From: Bradyrhizobium sp. Tv2a-2
GTDB lineage: Bacteria; Pseudomonadota; Alphaproteobacteria; Rhizobiales; Xanthobacteraceae
Length of the DNA: 64,000 bases
Assembly: GCF_000472425.1 (NCBI RefSeq)
Contig: NZ_AXAI01000005.1
Span: 359,388 to 423,387, forward strand
Direction of reading: 5' to 3'
The notes beneath the pieces are model-generated. The model saw only the letters and a list, made by a program, of their open reading frames with translations, was not told the origin of the DNA and did not search any database. Positions 10,963-19,128 of the stretch are shown here, piece by piece. A program made the translations under genes and the position numbers. The stretch's first letter is position 1. Every line of letters begins with the position of its first letter.

Positions 10963-12069
10963 CTACTCCGCCGCGCTCGCGAGCCGCTCTGGAAATGCCG
11001 CGGCCAGCGCGGCTCGCTCTGCCTTCAGCACGCCGCGCTCGGTAATAAGTCCCGTGACCAGACGCGCCGGCGTCACGTCGAAGGCGTAGTTCGCGACTGG
11101 CGAGCCGTCAGGCACGATGCGCACCGTCTCGATCCGCCCGTCCGCGGTACGGCCGGTCATGGTCGCGACCTCCTCGGCCCCACGCTGCTCGATCGGCACC
11201 TGCTTGCCGTCGCCGATATTGAAATCGATGGTCGGCGACGGGAGCGCGACATAGAACGGCACGCCATTGTCGAAAGCCGCAAGTGCCTTCAAATAGGTGC
11301 CGATCTTGTTGCAGACATCGCCATTGGCGGCAACGCGGTCGGTGCCGACAACGGCGAGATCGACCATGCCATGCTGCATCAAATGCCCGCCGGTGTTGTC
11401 GGCAATCACGGTATGCGGAACGCCATGATGGCCGAGCTCCCAGGCGGTGAGTGAAGCACCCTGGTTGCGCGGGCGCGTCTCGTCGACCCAGACATGGATC
11501 TTGTGCCCGCGGTCATGCGCCAGATAGATCGGCGCGGTCGCCGTGCCCCAATCGACGGTGGCGAGCCAGCCCGCGTTGCAGTGGGTGAGCACATTGACTG
11601 TCTCGCCCGGCTTCTTGCGCGCGGCGATCGCCTCGATCAGCGCAAGCCCGTTCTGTGCGATGCCCTGGTTGATCGTGACGTCCTCCTCCACGATCTCGTC
11701 GGCGCGGGCATAGGCCGCATCCGCGCGTGTTGATGAATTGAGCGGCCGCAGCACCCCGCGCATTCCATCGAGCGCCCATTTCAGATTGATCGCGGTCGGT
11801 CGCGTGGCGATGAGCGTCTTGTAGGCGCGATCGAGCCCTGCATCGGAGGCATCCTCGCGCATGGCGAGCGCCATGCCGAAGGCGGCAGTGGCGCCGATCA
11901 GCGGCGCGCCACGTACCAGCATCGAGCTGATCGCGTCCGCAGCCTCCGTGCAATTGGTCAACCTCGCCACCACGAACTCATGCGGCAGCCGCCGCTGATC
12001 GATGGCGCCGACCGACCAGCCGTCCTCTTCGAGCCAGATGCTGCGATAATGCCTGCCGTCGACCTTCAT
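10963..12069 (-). CDS. mtnA: S-methyl-5-thioribose-1-phosphate isomerase
   Basis: A 368-residue isomerase of the eIF2B-related MtnA family. It converts methylthioribose-1-phosphate to methylthioribulose-1-phosphate in methylthioadenosine salvage. Diagnostic segments are [19 protein letters not shown] near the N-terminus, [11 protein letters not shown] (catalytic Cys), and [20 protein letters not shown] (catalytic Asp). The start codon overlaps the mtnP stop by 4 bp (ATGA), so the two are translationally coupled. The rest of the canonical salvage path (mtnBCDE) is not in the window; many alphaproteobacteria process this product by alternative shunts. Confidence 0.96.
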   Translation of the reverse strand: MKVDGRHYRSIWLEEDGWSVGAIDQRRLPHEFVVARLTNCTEAADAISSMLVRGAPLIGATAAFGMALAMREDASDAGLDRAYKTLIATRPTAINLKWALDGMRGVLRPLNSSTRADAAYARADEIVEEDVTINQGIAQNGLALIEAIAARKKPGETVNVLTHCNAGWLATVDWGTATAPIYLAHDRGHKIHVWVDETRPRNQGASLTAWELGHHGVPHTVIADNTGGHLMQHGMVDLAVVGTDRVAANGDVCNKIGTYLKALAAFDNGVPFYVALPSPTIDFNIGDGKQVPIEQRGAEEVATMTGRTADGRIETVRIVPDGSPVANYAFDVTPARLVTGLITERGVLKAERAALAAAFPERLASAAE

Positions 12070-12968
12070 GGTACGCCTATCTCCGTGGCGGGCTTTACGC
12101 CCAGCACCCGTCCAGCAACTGCGTCGAGCTTCTTCAACAACTCCGGATCACGCGCCTCGGGCGCAGTGATCAACGCAGTATCGAGCGCGCGGTCGGAGCC
12201 GATCGGGCACGGCTCGTGCTCCCCTGGGAAATCCCGCGCAAGCCGTGCCACCAGCGCCTTGGCCTTGTCGGCGTTCGAGCTCAAGACGCGGATGATGTCC
12301 TGCACAGTGACGGCATCGTGGTCCGGATGCCAGCAATCGAAATCCGTCACCATCGCCACCGTAGCGTAGCAGATCTCGGCCTCGCGGGCGAGCTTGGCCT
12401 CGGGCATGTTGGTCATACCGATCACGGAATAGCCGAGATTCTTGTAGGTCATGCTCTCGGCATAGCTCGAGAATTGCGGGCCCTCCATGCAGACATAGGT
12501 GCCGTCTCGCGCGATTTTGATTCCTTCCGCCTCGGCGGCGGCGGCAAGATGGATGCGCAGCCGCGGCGATACCGGATGCGCCATCGAGACATGCGCCACG
12601 CAGCCCCGGCCGAAGAACGAGCTCTCACGCTTATGCGTGCGGTCAACGAACTGGTCGACCAGCACAAATGTGCCCGGCGGCAATTCCTGTTTGAACGAGC
12701 CGCAGGCCGACAGCGAGATCAGGTCGGTCACGCCCGCGCGCTTCAGCACGTCAATATTGGCGCGATAATTAATGTCGGACGGCGACAGCCGGTGGCCCTT
12801 GTCATGCCTGGGCAGGAACACGATCGGCCGCCCCGCAATGCTGCCGCGCCGCACGGAAGACGAGGGCTCGCCCCACGGGCTCTTGATTGCCTCGTCACGC
12901 GCGTTCTCCAGGCCCGGCAGATCGTAGATGCCGGAACCGCCGATGATGCCAAGGACTGCTTTTGTCAT
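12066..12968 (-). CDS. mtnP: S-methyl-5'-thioadenosine phosphorylase
   Basis: A 300-residue trimeric purine-nucleoside-phosphorylase-type enzyme that splits methylthioadenosine with phosphate into adenine and methylthioribose-1-phosphate. Visible features are the N-terminal [13 protein letters not shown] phosphate loop, [19 protein letters not shown], and the substrate-binding segment [13 protein letters not shown] with [21 protein letters not shown]. It is the first gene of the mtnP-mtnA operon. Upstream, 12969-13129 holds a dispersed repeat and no further gene. Confidence 0.96.
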   Translation of the reverse strand: MTKAVLGIIGGSGIYDLPGLENARDEAIKSPWGEPSSSVRRGSIAGRPIVFLPRHDKGHRLSPSDINYRANIDVLKRAGVTDLISLSACGSFKQELPPGTFVLVDQFVDRTHKRESSFFGRGCVAHVSMAHPVSPRLRIHLAAAAEAEGIKIARDGTYVCMEGPQFSSYAESMTYKNLGYSVIGMTNMPEAKLAREAEICYATVAMVTDFDCWHPDHDAVTVQDIIRVLSSNADKAKALVARLARDFPGEHEPCPIGSDRALDTALITAPEARDPELLKKLDAVAGRVLGVKPATEIGVP

Positions 12969-13029
12969 GATCTCCCCGCGAACTGTCGGCGACAGTGTAG
13001 CGGGTTTTTGCGACGCCAGCGATATTGTT

Positions 13030-13125
13030 GGGTTCCGTCATTTCAGGGCAGGCGAAGCCCGGAATCTCGCGCCACAATCTCTGGATTCCAGGCTCGCGTC
13101 TGCGCGCGCCCCCCGGAATGGCAGC
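13030..13125. repeat. Palindromic intergenic repeat
   Basis: Between the start of mtnP and the end of the carrier-protein gene lies a segment with interleaved inverted arms: TTCCG at about 13033 with CGGAA at about 13070, and GGATTCCAGGCTCGCG further on. It resembles the transposed exogenous-type repeat seen at 16897. No ORF is supported in it. The mtnP promoter presumably lies in the 12969-13030 portion. Confidence 0.45.
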
Positions 13126-13129
13126 GCTG

Positions 13130-13399
13130 TCAAGCCGCCGTCGGCTGCAGCTGCGCCATGACCATCCGCCGCAACGTCTCGACCGACTGAAAATTCTCGG
13201 GCGTAATCTCGTTTTGCGGAATCGTGAAATCGAATTCGGCTTCGACTGACAGCATCAGACTGACCATGTCCATCGAGGTCAGCCCGGCATCAACCAGCTT
13301 TGCATCGGGACCGAGCTCAGTGGACAACGCGTTCTGCGCAAGGATCGCTTGCACCAGAGCCGTGACTCGGCTGTGCACATCGACTTCGAAGCTTTGCAT
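13130..13399 (-). CDS. Small acyl/aminoacyl carrier protein
   Basis: An 89-residue carrier protein. Ser42 in the motif DAGLTSMDMVSL is the predicted 4'-phosphopantetheine attachment site. The start at 13399 is chosen because GGAAGG lies about 6 bp upstream; an in-frame Met at 13441 has no ribosome site. It is divergent from an acyl-CoA dehydrogenase-like gene and an amino acid:[carrier protein] ligase gene. In Bradyrhizobium such ligases aminoacylate a neighbouring carrier protein (established for the family by Mocibob and colleagues), so this is the probable partner. A role in fatty-acid synthesis is less likely given the context. Confidence 0.85.
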   Translation of the reverse strand: MQSFEVDVHSRVTALVQAILAQNALSTELGPDAKLVDAGLTSMDMVSLMLSVEAEFDFTIPQNEITPENFQSVETLRRMVMAQLQPTAA

Positions 13400-13736
13400 T
13401 CCCGACCTTCCAGGCTTTTCCAAATCAAAATCAATTGACATGACGGCCACTGTCCACGCCGCGAGCATAGCGGCAAATCCTGAAAAATATTGACGCTGCT
13501 TGTCCTCAAAGGCCGCGTTTGTCGTTAAGGCTAACGCGCCTTCACCTTTTTCATCGTTTCGAGATACCTGCAGTTAACTCTCCATGGCGATGTGAGGCGG
13601 CATTCCCTGAATTTCATCGACGAATTTAAGTTAAATCCATACCCTTTTGGTTCAATCACGCCATCAAGAAAGTCGATATCCGCGTCGGGCGATATCCTGA
13701 CCGCGGATTTCAAACCAGTAGCAACGGAGGTCGAGC
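13400..13736. promoter_or_regulatory. Divergent control region with inverted repeat CGTTA-AGGC-TAACG
   Basis: This 337-bp gap separates the carrier-protein gene (minus) from the acyl-CoA dehydrogenase gene (plus) and should contain both promoters. 13523-13536 is a perfect 5-bp inverted repeat with a 4-bp spacer, a plausible operator. Further right, GATATCCGCG and GATATCCTGACCGCGG form an imperfect direct repeat at about 13676-13705. No promoter boxes can be assigned with confidence, and no gene is supported here. Confidence 0.35.
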
Positions 13737-14969
13737 ATGAATGTCCAGGATGCCAGGTTCGAGCAACAACCTGCAGCCGACAAGGACCTCGATCGCTTGC
13801 CGATGGATGGGGGGTCGCTGTTTCTGCAACGCACGGCGGCCGTCGCCAGCGCAGCTGCGGCAGAGGCAGAGGACGTCGATCGCGAGGCTCGCTTTCCCAA
13901 GGCCGCCATTGACGCAGCGCGCGAGCAAAAGCTGCTCGGCATGCTGATCCCCGTTGCCTTCGGCGGCTTCGGCGCTTCGATCCCTGACGTCACCGAGGTC
14001 TGCTACACGCTGGGCCGCGCCTGCGCCTCCAGCGCCATGATCTTCGCCATGCACCAGACCAAGGTCGCCTGCCTGGTCCGTCATGGCACCGGCAGCGATT
14101 ATCATGAGGCGTTGATGCGGCGCGTGGCGGCGGAGCAAATGCTGCTCGCATCATCGACCACCGAGGGACAGAACGGCGGCAATATCCGCTCCAGCGCAGC
14201 GGCCGTCGCGCACAGCGATGCCGAGATTTCCCTGGTGCGCAACGCCACCGTGATTTCCTACGGCGCCGAGGCCGATGGCATCGTCAGCATCGCCCGCCGC
14301 GCCGACGATGCGGCCGCCTCCGACCAGGTGCTCCTGGCCGTCACCAAGGACAACTACACGCTTCAGCGAATCCAGGGCTGGGAGACGCTCGGCATGCGCG
14401 GCACCTGCAGCGCGGGCTTCGAGCTGAAGATCAACGGCCCCGCCGCGATGATCTTCCCTGAGAGCTATGACAAAATTCACGCCCAGACCATGACCCCGGT
14501 CGCCCATCTCTGCTGGTCGTCGGCCTGGGCCGGCATTGCCGCGGCCGCGGTCGAGCGCGCCCAGCGCTTCATCCGCAAGGCGGCGCGCGGCGCCGGTGGC
14601 CAGATGCCTCCTGGCGCGGCGCATTACACCGCCGCCAAGATGGCGCTGACCAAGCTCCGCGCCATGATCACCGCCAATCTCGACCTCTATGCCGCGCATG
14701 AATATGACGAGCGCGCGCTATCGTCCCTCGACTTCCAGTCGGCGATCAATCTCTTGAAAGTTCAGGCCTCCGAGCTTGCCGTGGAGACCGCGATGCATGC
14801 GATGCGCGCCTGTGGGCTATCGGGTTATCGCAACGACGGCGAGTTCACCGTGGGGCGCCATCTCCGTGACGCGCTGTCGGCACCGCTGATGATCAACAAT
14901 GACCGCATCCTCGCCAATATCGCAACAGCCAGCCTGATGAGCGGCGTGCCCACATCGCTCCGCGATTGA
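13737..14969 (+). CDS. Acyl-CoA dehydrogenase-like flavoprotein
   Basis: A 410-residue protein of the acyl-CoA dehydrogenase fold. Family features seen are an N-terminal helical part (RFPKAAIDAAREQKLLGMLIPVAFGGFGAS), a mid-domain with ASSTTEGQNGG and QGWETLGMRGTCS, and a C-terminal helical part ending in LRDALSAPLMINND. A strong GGAGGT ribosome site precedes the ATG. It is followed closely by the carrier-protein ligase gene (about 28 bp to that start), so they form an operon. By analogy with other carrier-bound systems it may oxidise an aminoacyl or acyl group held on the divergent carrier protein instead of a CoA ester; this is inference. The usual catalytic Glu could not be placed by eye. 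Confidence 0.85.
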   Translation: MNVQDARFEQQPAADKDLDRLPMDGGSLFLQRTAAVASAAAAEAEDVDREARFPKAAIDAAREQKLLGMLIPVAFGGFGASIPDVTEVCYTLGRACASSAMIFAMHQTKVACLVRHGTGSDYHEALMRRVAAEQMLLASSTTEGQNGGNIRSSAAAVAHSDAEISLVRNATVISYGAEADGIVSIARRADDAAASDQVLLAVTKDNYTLQRIQGWETLGMRGTCSAGFELKINGPAAMIFPESYDKIHAQTMTPVAHLCWSSAWAGIAAAAVERAQRFIRKAARGAGGQMPPGAAHYTAAKMALTKLRAMITANLDLYAAHEYDERALSSLDFQSAINLLKVQASELAVETAMHAMRACGLSGYRNDGEFTVGRHLRDALSAPLMINNDRILANIATASLMSGVPTSLRD

Positions 14970-14997
14970 TCCTCAAAATCATTTGGGAATGACAGCC

Positions 14998-15978
14998 ATG
15001 AACATTGCCGTTCAAACCGATTCGCCTGAGCTCGCGCCGCAATCGGCCGATCCGCTCGATCATCTCGCCGATGTCCTTTTTTTCAGGATGGGGAGCGATG
15101 GCGTCTATGCCCGCACCGCGCGCTATGAGGACGTGGTGGAGCGGCTCGCCGCGCTGATCTCCAGGCATCGCGAGCCCGACACCGAGGTGATGCGCTTTCC
15201 GCCGGTCATGAGCCGCGCCCAGCTCGAGAAATCGGGTTACCTGAAGAGCTTTCCCAACCTGCTCGGCTGCGTCTGCGGCCTGCATGGCACCGAGCGTGAG
15301 ATTCATGCTGCCGTGAGCCGCTTCGATGCCGGCGGCGACTGGACCTCCTCGCTGTCGCCGGCCGATCTCGTGCTGTCGCCGGCCGCCTGCTATCCGGTCT
15401 ACCCGATCGCGGCGAGCCGCGGGCAGCTGCCCGCCGGCGGCCTGCGCTTCGACGTCGCCGCCGACTGCTTCCGCCGCGAACCGTCGCGTCATCTCGACCG
15501 ACTACAGTCGTTCCGGATGCGCGAATATGTCTGCATCGGCAGCCCTGATGATGTCGCAGCCTTCCGCGAGCGCTGGATGGTACGCGCGCAGGGCATCGCG
15601 CGTGACCTGGGCCTCACTTTCAAGGTCGACCACGCCAGCGATCCCTTCTTCGGCCGCGTCGGCCAGATGAAAGCGGTCAGCCAGAAGCAGCAGTCACTGA
15701 AGTTCGAGCTGCTGGTGCCGCTGCGCTCGGAGGAGCAGCCGACCGCCTGCATGAGCTTCAACTATCACCGCGACCATTTCGGCATCACCTGGGACATCAA
15801 GGATGCCAATGGTGAGGCCGCCCACACCGGCTGCGTCGCCTTCGGCATGGACCGGCTCGCAGTCGCAATGTTCCATACCCACGGCACCGATCTCTCACAA
15901 TGGCCGGCAAAGGTGCGCGAGGCGCTCGGGCTTTCCCCGCATTCGCATGCCGACGGCCAGGTCGAAGGCTGGCGCTGA
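14998..15978 (+). CDS. Amino acid:[carrier protein] ligase (seryl-tRNA-synthetase-like)
   Basis: A 326-residue class II synthetase catalytic core without a tRNA-binding arm. With the start at 14998 (GGGA about 9 bp upstream), Cys131 (SPAACYPVYP), Glu176 (SFRMREYVCIG) and Cys279 (AHTGCVAFGMDRLAVAMF) fall at the zinc-ligand positions I recall for the Bradyrhizobium enzyme Bll0957. That agreement supports both the identity and the start. Motif 2 (FRREPSRHLDRLQSFRMREY) and motif 3 (GMDRLAVAMF) are intact. Family members activate an amino acid with ATP and load it on the phosphopantetheine of a carrier protein, not on tRNA; Gly or Ala are the described substrates. The predicted partner is the carrier protein at 13130-13399. 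Confidence 0.9.
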   Translation: MNIAVQTDSPELAPQSADPLDHLADVLFFRMGSDGVYARTARYEDVVERLAALISRHREPDTEVMRFPPVMSRAQLEKSGYLKSFPNLLGCVCGLHGTEREIHAAVSRFDAGGDWTSSLSPADLVLSPAACYPVYPIAASRGQLPAGGLRFDVAADCFRREPSRHLDRLQSFRMREYVCIGSPDDVAAFRERWMVRAQGIARDLGLTFKVDHASDPFFGRVGQMKAVSQKQQSLKFELLVPLRSEEQPTACMSFNYHRDHFGITWDIKDANGEAAHTGCVAFGMDRLAVAMFHTHGTDLSQWPAKVREALGLSPHSHADGQVEGWR

Positions 15979-16005
15979 GAGCACCGGATCAACGAAGCAG
16001 ACGCC

Positions 16006-16890
16006 GTGACCGAGCTCAGGCCCTTGATCCGCTGCCGCGAGATCGGCGCCTCTGATCTGGAGGCGGTCGCGGAGCTGTTGACGCGCGGCTTCGCCGGCCG
16101 CTCGCGTGACCATTGGATGAGCGGATTGAAGCGCCAGGCCACGCGCGACGTGCCGGAGGGCTATCCACGCTTCGGCTACATGCTCGACCATGAGGGTGCG
16201 CCGGTCGGCGTGCTGCTCTTGCTCTACTGCGCGCGCGACGAGGACGGCGAGGCCGCCATCCGCTGCAATCTTTCGAGCTGGTATGTGGAGTCAGCGTTCC
16301 GCAACTATGCGCCGATGCTGACCAAGATCGCGCAGCGCCACAAGGAAGTCACCTACGTCAATATCAGCCCGGCGAGCTGGACCTGGCGCATCATCGAAGC
16401 CCAGGGCTTTCGGCCCTACTGCAGCGGCATGTTCGTTTCCCTTCCGGCGCTGTCGCGGCCCGCAGGCGGCATGACGGTCGAGATCGTCTCGCGCCATGTC
16501 CGCGAACTCGGGGGCTTGTCCGCGAAGGAGACCGCACTGCTGACGCGTCATGCAGCGAGCGGCTGCCTGAGCATTCTCTGCCGGACGGCCGACGGCCACG
16601 CGTTCCCCTTCATCCTGCAGCCGATGCGCATCCACCGTGGGCGGCTCTCACCGCCGGCGATGCAGCTCATCTATTGCCGTGACATCGCCGATTACATCAC
16701 CTGCGCCGGCACCATCGGTCGCTGCCTGCTCTTGCGGGGCAAGATCTCGGTGGTGCTCGATGCCAATCAGCGCGTGGACGATCTGGTCGGCTTCTACACC
16801 GAGAGGCGCGGTCGCAAGTATTTCAAGGGCCCGCATTGCCCGCGGCTGGGCGATTTGTCGGATACCGAGCTTGTGATTTACGGGCCGTAG
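16006..16890 (+). CDS. GNAT-like acyltransferase of the carrier-protein cluster
   Basis: A 294-residue protein with an N-terminal GNAT-like half (IRCREIGASDLEAVAELLTRGF, then GVPVGVLLLLY-like strand and NLSSWYVESAFRNYAPML) and a C-terminal half of unclear fold. The start is GTG at 16006, 27 bp after the ligase stop, so it belongs to the same operon. In this family an acyl or aminoacyl group is moved from a thioester donor to an amine. Here it could transfer the residue carried by the nearby carrier protein to a small molecule or protein (inference). The second half (DIADYITCAGTIGRCLLLRG) shows no motif I can name. Confidence 0.7.
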   Translation: MTELRPLIRCREIGASDLEAVAELLTRGFAGRSRDHWMSGLKRQATRDVPEGYPRFGYMLDHEGAPVGVLLLLYCARDEDGEAAIRCNLSSWYVESAFRNYAPMLTKIAQRHKEVTYVNISPASWTWRIIEAQGFRPYCSGMFVSLPALSRPAGGMTVEIVSRHVRELGGLSAKETALLTRHAASGCLSILCRTADGHAFPFILQPMRIHRGRLSPPAMQLIYCRDIADYITCAGTIGRCLLLRGKISVVLDANQRVDDLVGFYTERRGRKYFKGPHCPRLGDLSDTELVIYGP

Positions 16891-16896
16891 CTTTCT

Positions 16897-16945
16897 CCGG
16901 CGTCATTCCGGGGCGATGCGCCAGCATTGAGCCCGGAATCACCCT
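16897..16945. repeat. Short intergenic repeat with inverted arms
   Basis: GCGTCATTCCGGGGCGATGCG is followed by GAGCCCGGAATC; the arms ATTCCGGG and CCCGGAAT are complementary. It lies between the convergent acyltransferase and aminotransferase genes and resembles the repeats at 13030 and 18940. A terminator role for both genes is possible. Confidence 0.5.
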
Positions 16946-16946
16946 C

Positions 16947-17834
16947 TCACGCCGCAAGCTTCCCCGCGTGCGCGAAATCCCAATACAGCTTCCGTGCACG
17001 CATATAGAATGGACCCGGCTTCAACTCACGTTCGTCGATCCGGATCACCGGCGCGACCTTGGCGAAATTGCCGGTCGAGAAAATCTCATCCGCTTGCGCA
17101 AAATCTGCATAGCACAGCGTCGACTCGATCACGGCGACGCCGTCGCCGCGTAGCAGCTCCATCACGCGCTGCCGTGTGATGCCGTCCAAGAAAGTGCCGT
17201 TCGGCACCGGCGTATAAACCACACCATCCTTCGCCATGAATACATTGGCATTGCCAAATTCGGCGACATTGCCGAGCAGATCGAGCATCAGGCAATTGTT
17301 GAAGCCGCGCGAGGCCGCTTCGCGGAGCGCGCGCGAATTGTTGGGATAGAGGCAGGCGGCCTTGGCATCGACAGGCGCGCATTCCATGGTTGGCCTGCGG
17401 AACGGGGACAGCGTGATGGCATTGCCTGTCGGCTGCGGCATCGGAGCTTCGTAGATCGACAGGCACCAGTTGGTGGTCTCAGGATCGAACAGCACGCCGC
17501 CGCCGGTGCCATGCTGCGGCCAGTACATCGGGCGGATATAAAGCTCCGCCCTGGCGCCGAAACGCGCGACGCCTTCGCGCGCAAGGCCGAGCCAGGTGTC
17601 GCGATCGACCATCGGCTTCAGCCCGAAATTGATGGCGGACCGATTGACGCGCTCGCAATGACGATCAAGATCCGGCACCGCACCTTCAAAGGCACGCGCG
17701 CCGTCGAACACGGTCGAGCCGAGCCAGAGCCCATGGGTACGCGGACCCATGATCGGCACATTGCCTTCGTGCCATTCGCCCTCGAAGAAAGTCCAGGTGG
17801 GCGAATAGCTGACCGGCTTGCTCTTGGAAACCAC
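16947..17834 (-). CDS. Branched-chain aminotransferase family PLP enzyme
   Basis: A 295-residue fold-type IV PLP enzyme. Features are an N-terminal WTFFEGEWHEGNVPIMGP segment, the substrate-side STVFDGARAFEG, the catalytic Lys in VDAKAACLYPNN, and the cofactor phosphate segment NVAEFGNANVFM followed by FLDGITRQRVMEL. The family includes branched-chain aminotransferase, D-amino-acid transaminase and aminodeoxychorismate lyase; the FDGARAFEG/GITR combination favours a branched-chain-type aminotransferase. The start is set at a GTG (17834) with GGAGC upstream, giving MVSKSKPVSYS; the longer frame starts with a TTG at 17873 and adds a poor leader. Confidence 0.85.
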   Translation of the reverse strand: MVSKSKPVSYSPTWTFFEGEWHEGNVPIMGPRTHGLWLGSTVFDGARAFEGAVPDLDRHCERVNRSAINFGLKPMVDRDTWLGLAREGVARFGARAELYIRPMYWPQHGTGGGVLFDPETTNWCLSIYEAPMPQPTGNAITLSPFRRPTMECAPVDAKAACLYPNNSRALREAASRGFNNCLMLDLLGNVAEFGNANVFMAKDGVVYTPVPNGTFLDGITRQRVMELLRGDGVAVIESTLCYADFAQADEIFSTGNFAKVAPVIRIDERELKPGPFYMRARKLYWDFAHAGKLAA

Positions 17835-17991
17835 GACGACGCTCCATGCGTAAGCAACTTGCGCGCTGCACAATGTGTCATCATTATCGCCATGGGAGAC
17901 TTAAGGATTCCCTTGCCTGTCCCGCAGCAATGGTGATCCATTTATACTTGATGAATAGTCACGATCGTCGATTTGGTTAATTGGTGCAGCC

Positions 17992-18933
17992 ATGCCACTC
18001 GATCCTCTCGCCAAACGCCTGCTCGCCATGATGGCGGCAGCCTCGACCGCCGATCGCAAAAGACCGACGCCAGATGAGCGACGGGAGGCGTTGGCAAAAC
18101 TGATGCAGTTTGCCCGTGCCGATCACGCCGATGTAACGAATGAAGACCACGCCTTGCCGGGTCCCGCCGGCGACATCGCCTATCGTCTCTATTCGCCGGC
18201 TGCACCCGCGCGCGATCCCGCGCCCGGCTTCGTGTTCTTCCACGGCGGCGGCCTGGTCGCCGGCAGCATCGAGACCCACCACCACGTCGCGGCGGCGTTG
18301 ACGCAGGCGACTGGCTGCCGGCTGCTTTCGGTCGATTACCGGCTCGCGCCCGAGCACAAATTTCCGGCCGCAGTGGAGGATGCGATTGCGGCGACTCAAT
18401 ATGTGCTCACCAATGCCGCCAGACTCGGCATCGATTCCGGTCGTATCGTGGTCGGCGGCGATTCCGCCGGCGCGACGTTGGCCGCCGTGGTCTGCCAGCA
18501 CGCGCTGCAAAATGCCTGGCCACAAATTGCCGCACAATGCCTGATCTGCCCGGTGCTCGATTTCGAGGAGACCTCGCCCTCGCGACGGGAATTTGCCGAA
18601 AATCATCTGATCGACCGGGCGACGCTTCAGGCCGATCTTGCCGATTATGTCACTGACGATGCCGATGCCGCCGATCCGCGCATCTCGCCGTTGCGCGCAT
18701 TCCATGTCGCGGGCCTGGCGCCTGCGATCATCCATACTGCGGAATACGATCCGATGCGCGACGAGGGCAATGCCTATGCACGAAAGCTGCTCGCCGCCGG
18801 CGTTGCCGTTGAACACATCTGCCACGACGGCATGATTCACAATTTCCATTGCCTCGGCGCCCTGCTCCCGCAGGCGCAGCTCGTGTTGTCGCAGATCGGC
18901 GAGCAGGTCAGGCGCGCGGTAGGGGCGGTGTAG
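17992..18933 (+). CDS. Alpha/beta hydrolase (hormone-sensitive-lipase-type esterase)
   Basis: A 313-residue cytoplasmic esterase. The oxyanion motif FFHGGGLVAGS and the nucleophile elbow GGDSAGATL are typical of the HSL (family IV) esterases; the acid is probably the Asp in AEYDPMRDEG and the base the His in HDGMIHNFHCLG. It hydrolyses short-chain acyl esters; the natural substrate is unknown. It is transcribed away from the aminotransferase and stands alone, followed by a repeat at 18940. Confidence 0.88.
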   Translation: MPLDPLAKRLLAMMAAASTADRKRPTPDERREALAKLMQFARADHADVTNEDHALPGPAGDIAYRLYSPAAPARDPAPGFVFFHGGGLVAGSIETHHHVAAALTQATGCRLLSVDYRLAPEHKFPAAVEDAIAATQYVLTNAARLGIDSGRIVVGGDSAGATLAAVVCQHALQNAWPQIAAQCLICPVLDFEETSPSRREFAENHLIDRATLQADLADYVTDDADAADPRISPLRAFHVAGLAPAIIHTAEYDPMRDEGNAYARKLLAAGVAVEHICHDGMIHNFHCLGALLPQAQLVLSQIGEQVRRAVGAV

Positions 18934-18939
18934 CTCTCG

Positions 18940-18969
18940 CCGTCGTCCCGGTGAACGCCGGGGCGACGG
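18940..18969. repeat. Intergenic palindrome (same family as 7672-7695)
   Basis: CCGTCGTCCCGG at 18940-18951 pairs with CCGGGGCGACGG at 18958-18969 around a 6-nt loop, with one G-T pair. It directly follows the esterase stop codon and may act as its terminator. A close relative lies at 7672-7695. Confidence 0.65.
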
Positions 18970-19054
18970 TAGAATTTGAATCAATTTTTACCTATCCCGC
19001 GATAATTCATTAGGGTTATTTCATCGATCTCTATGCGAATTATTGCTCCCTTCA

Positions 19055-19115
19055 CCCCTCGCTCCTAATCAGGGGCCAGCGCCAAACGCGATCCTTGAAA
19101 GAAAAGCGAGGCGCT
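19055..19115 (+). promoter_or_regulatory. Candidate structured leader upstream of metY
   Basis: Two hairpins stand in series before the metY ribosome site: CCCCT (19055-19059) with AGGGG (19071-19075), then AGCGCC (19078-19083) with GGCGCT (19110-19115) around a 26-nt loop. The GGAGG ribosome site follows at 19121-19125. Methionine genes in alphaproteobacteria are often riboswitch-controlled. I looked for SAM-II hallmarks (an ATTTG element and a GCTAAA element in a pseudoknot) and did not find them, so this is only an unassigned structured leader. Confidence 0.3.
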
Positions 19116-19128
19116 CAGGTGGAGGTCG

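Noticed and set aside
19000..19128. SAM-II riboswitch before metY
   Set aside because: The conserved ATTTG and GCTAAA pseudoknot elements were not found; only generic hairpins remain.
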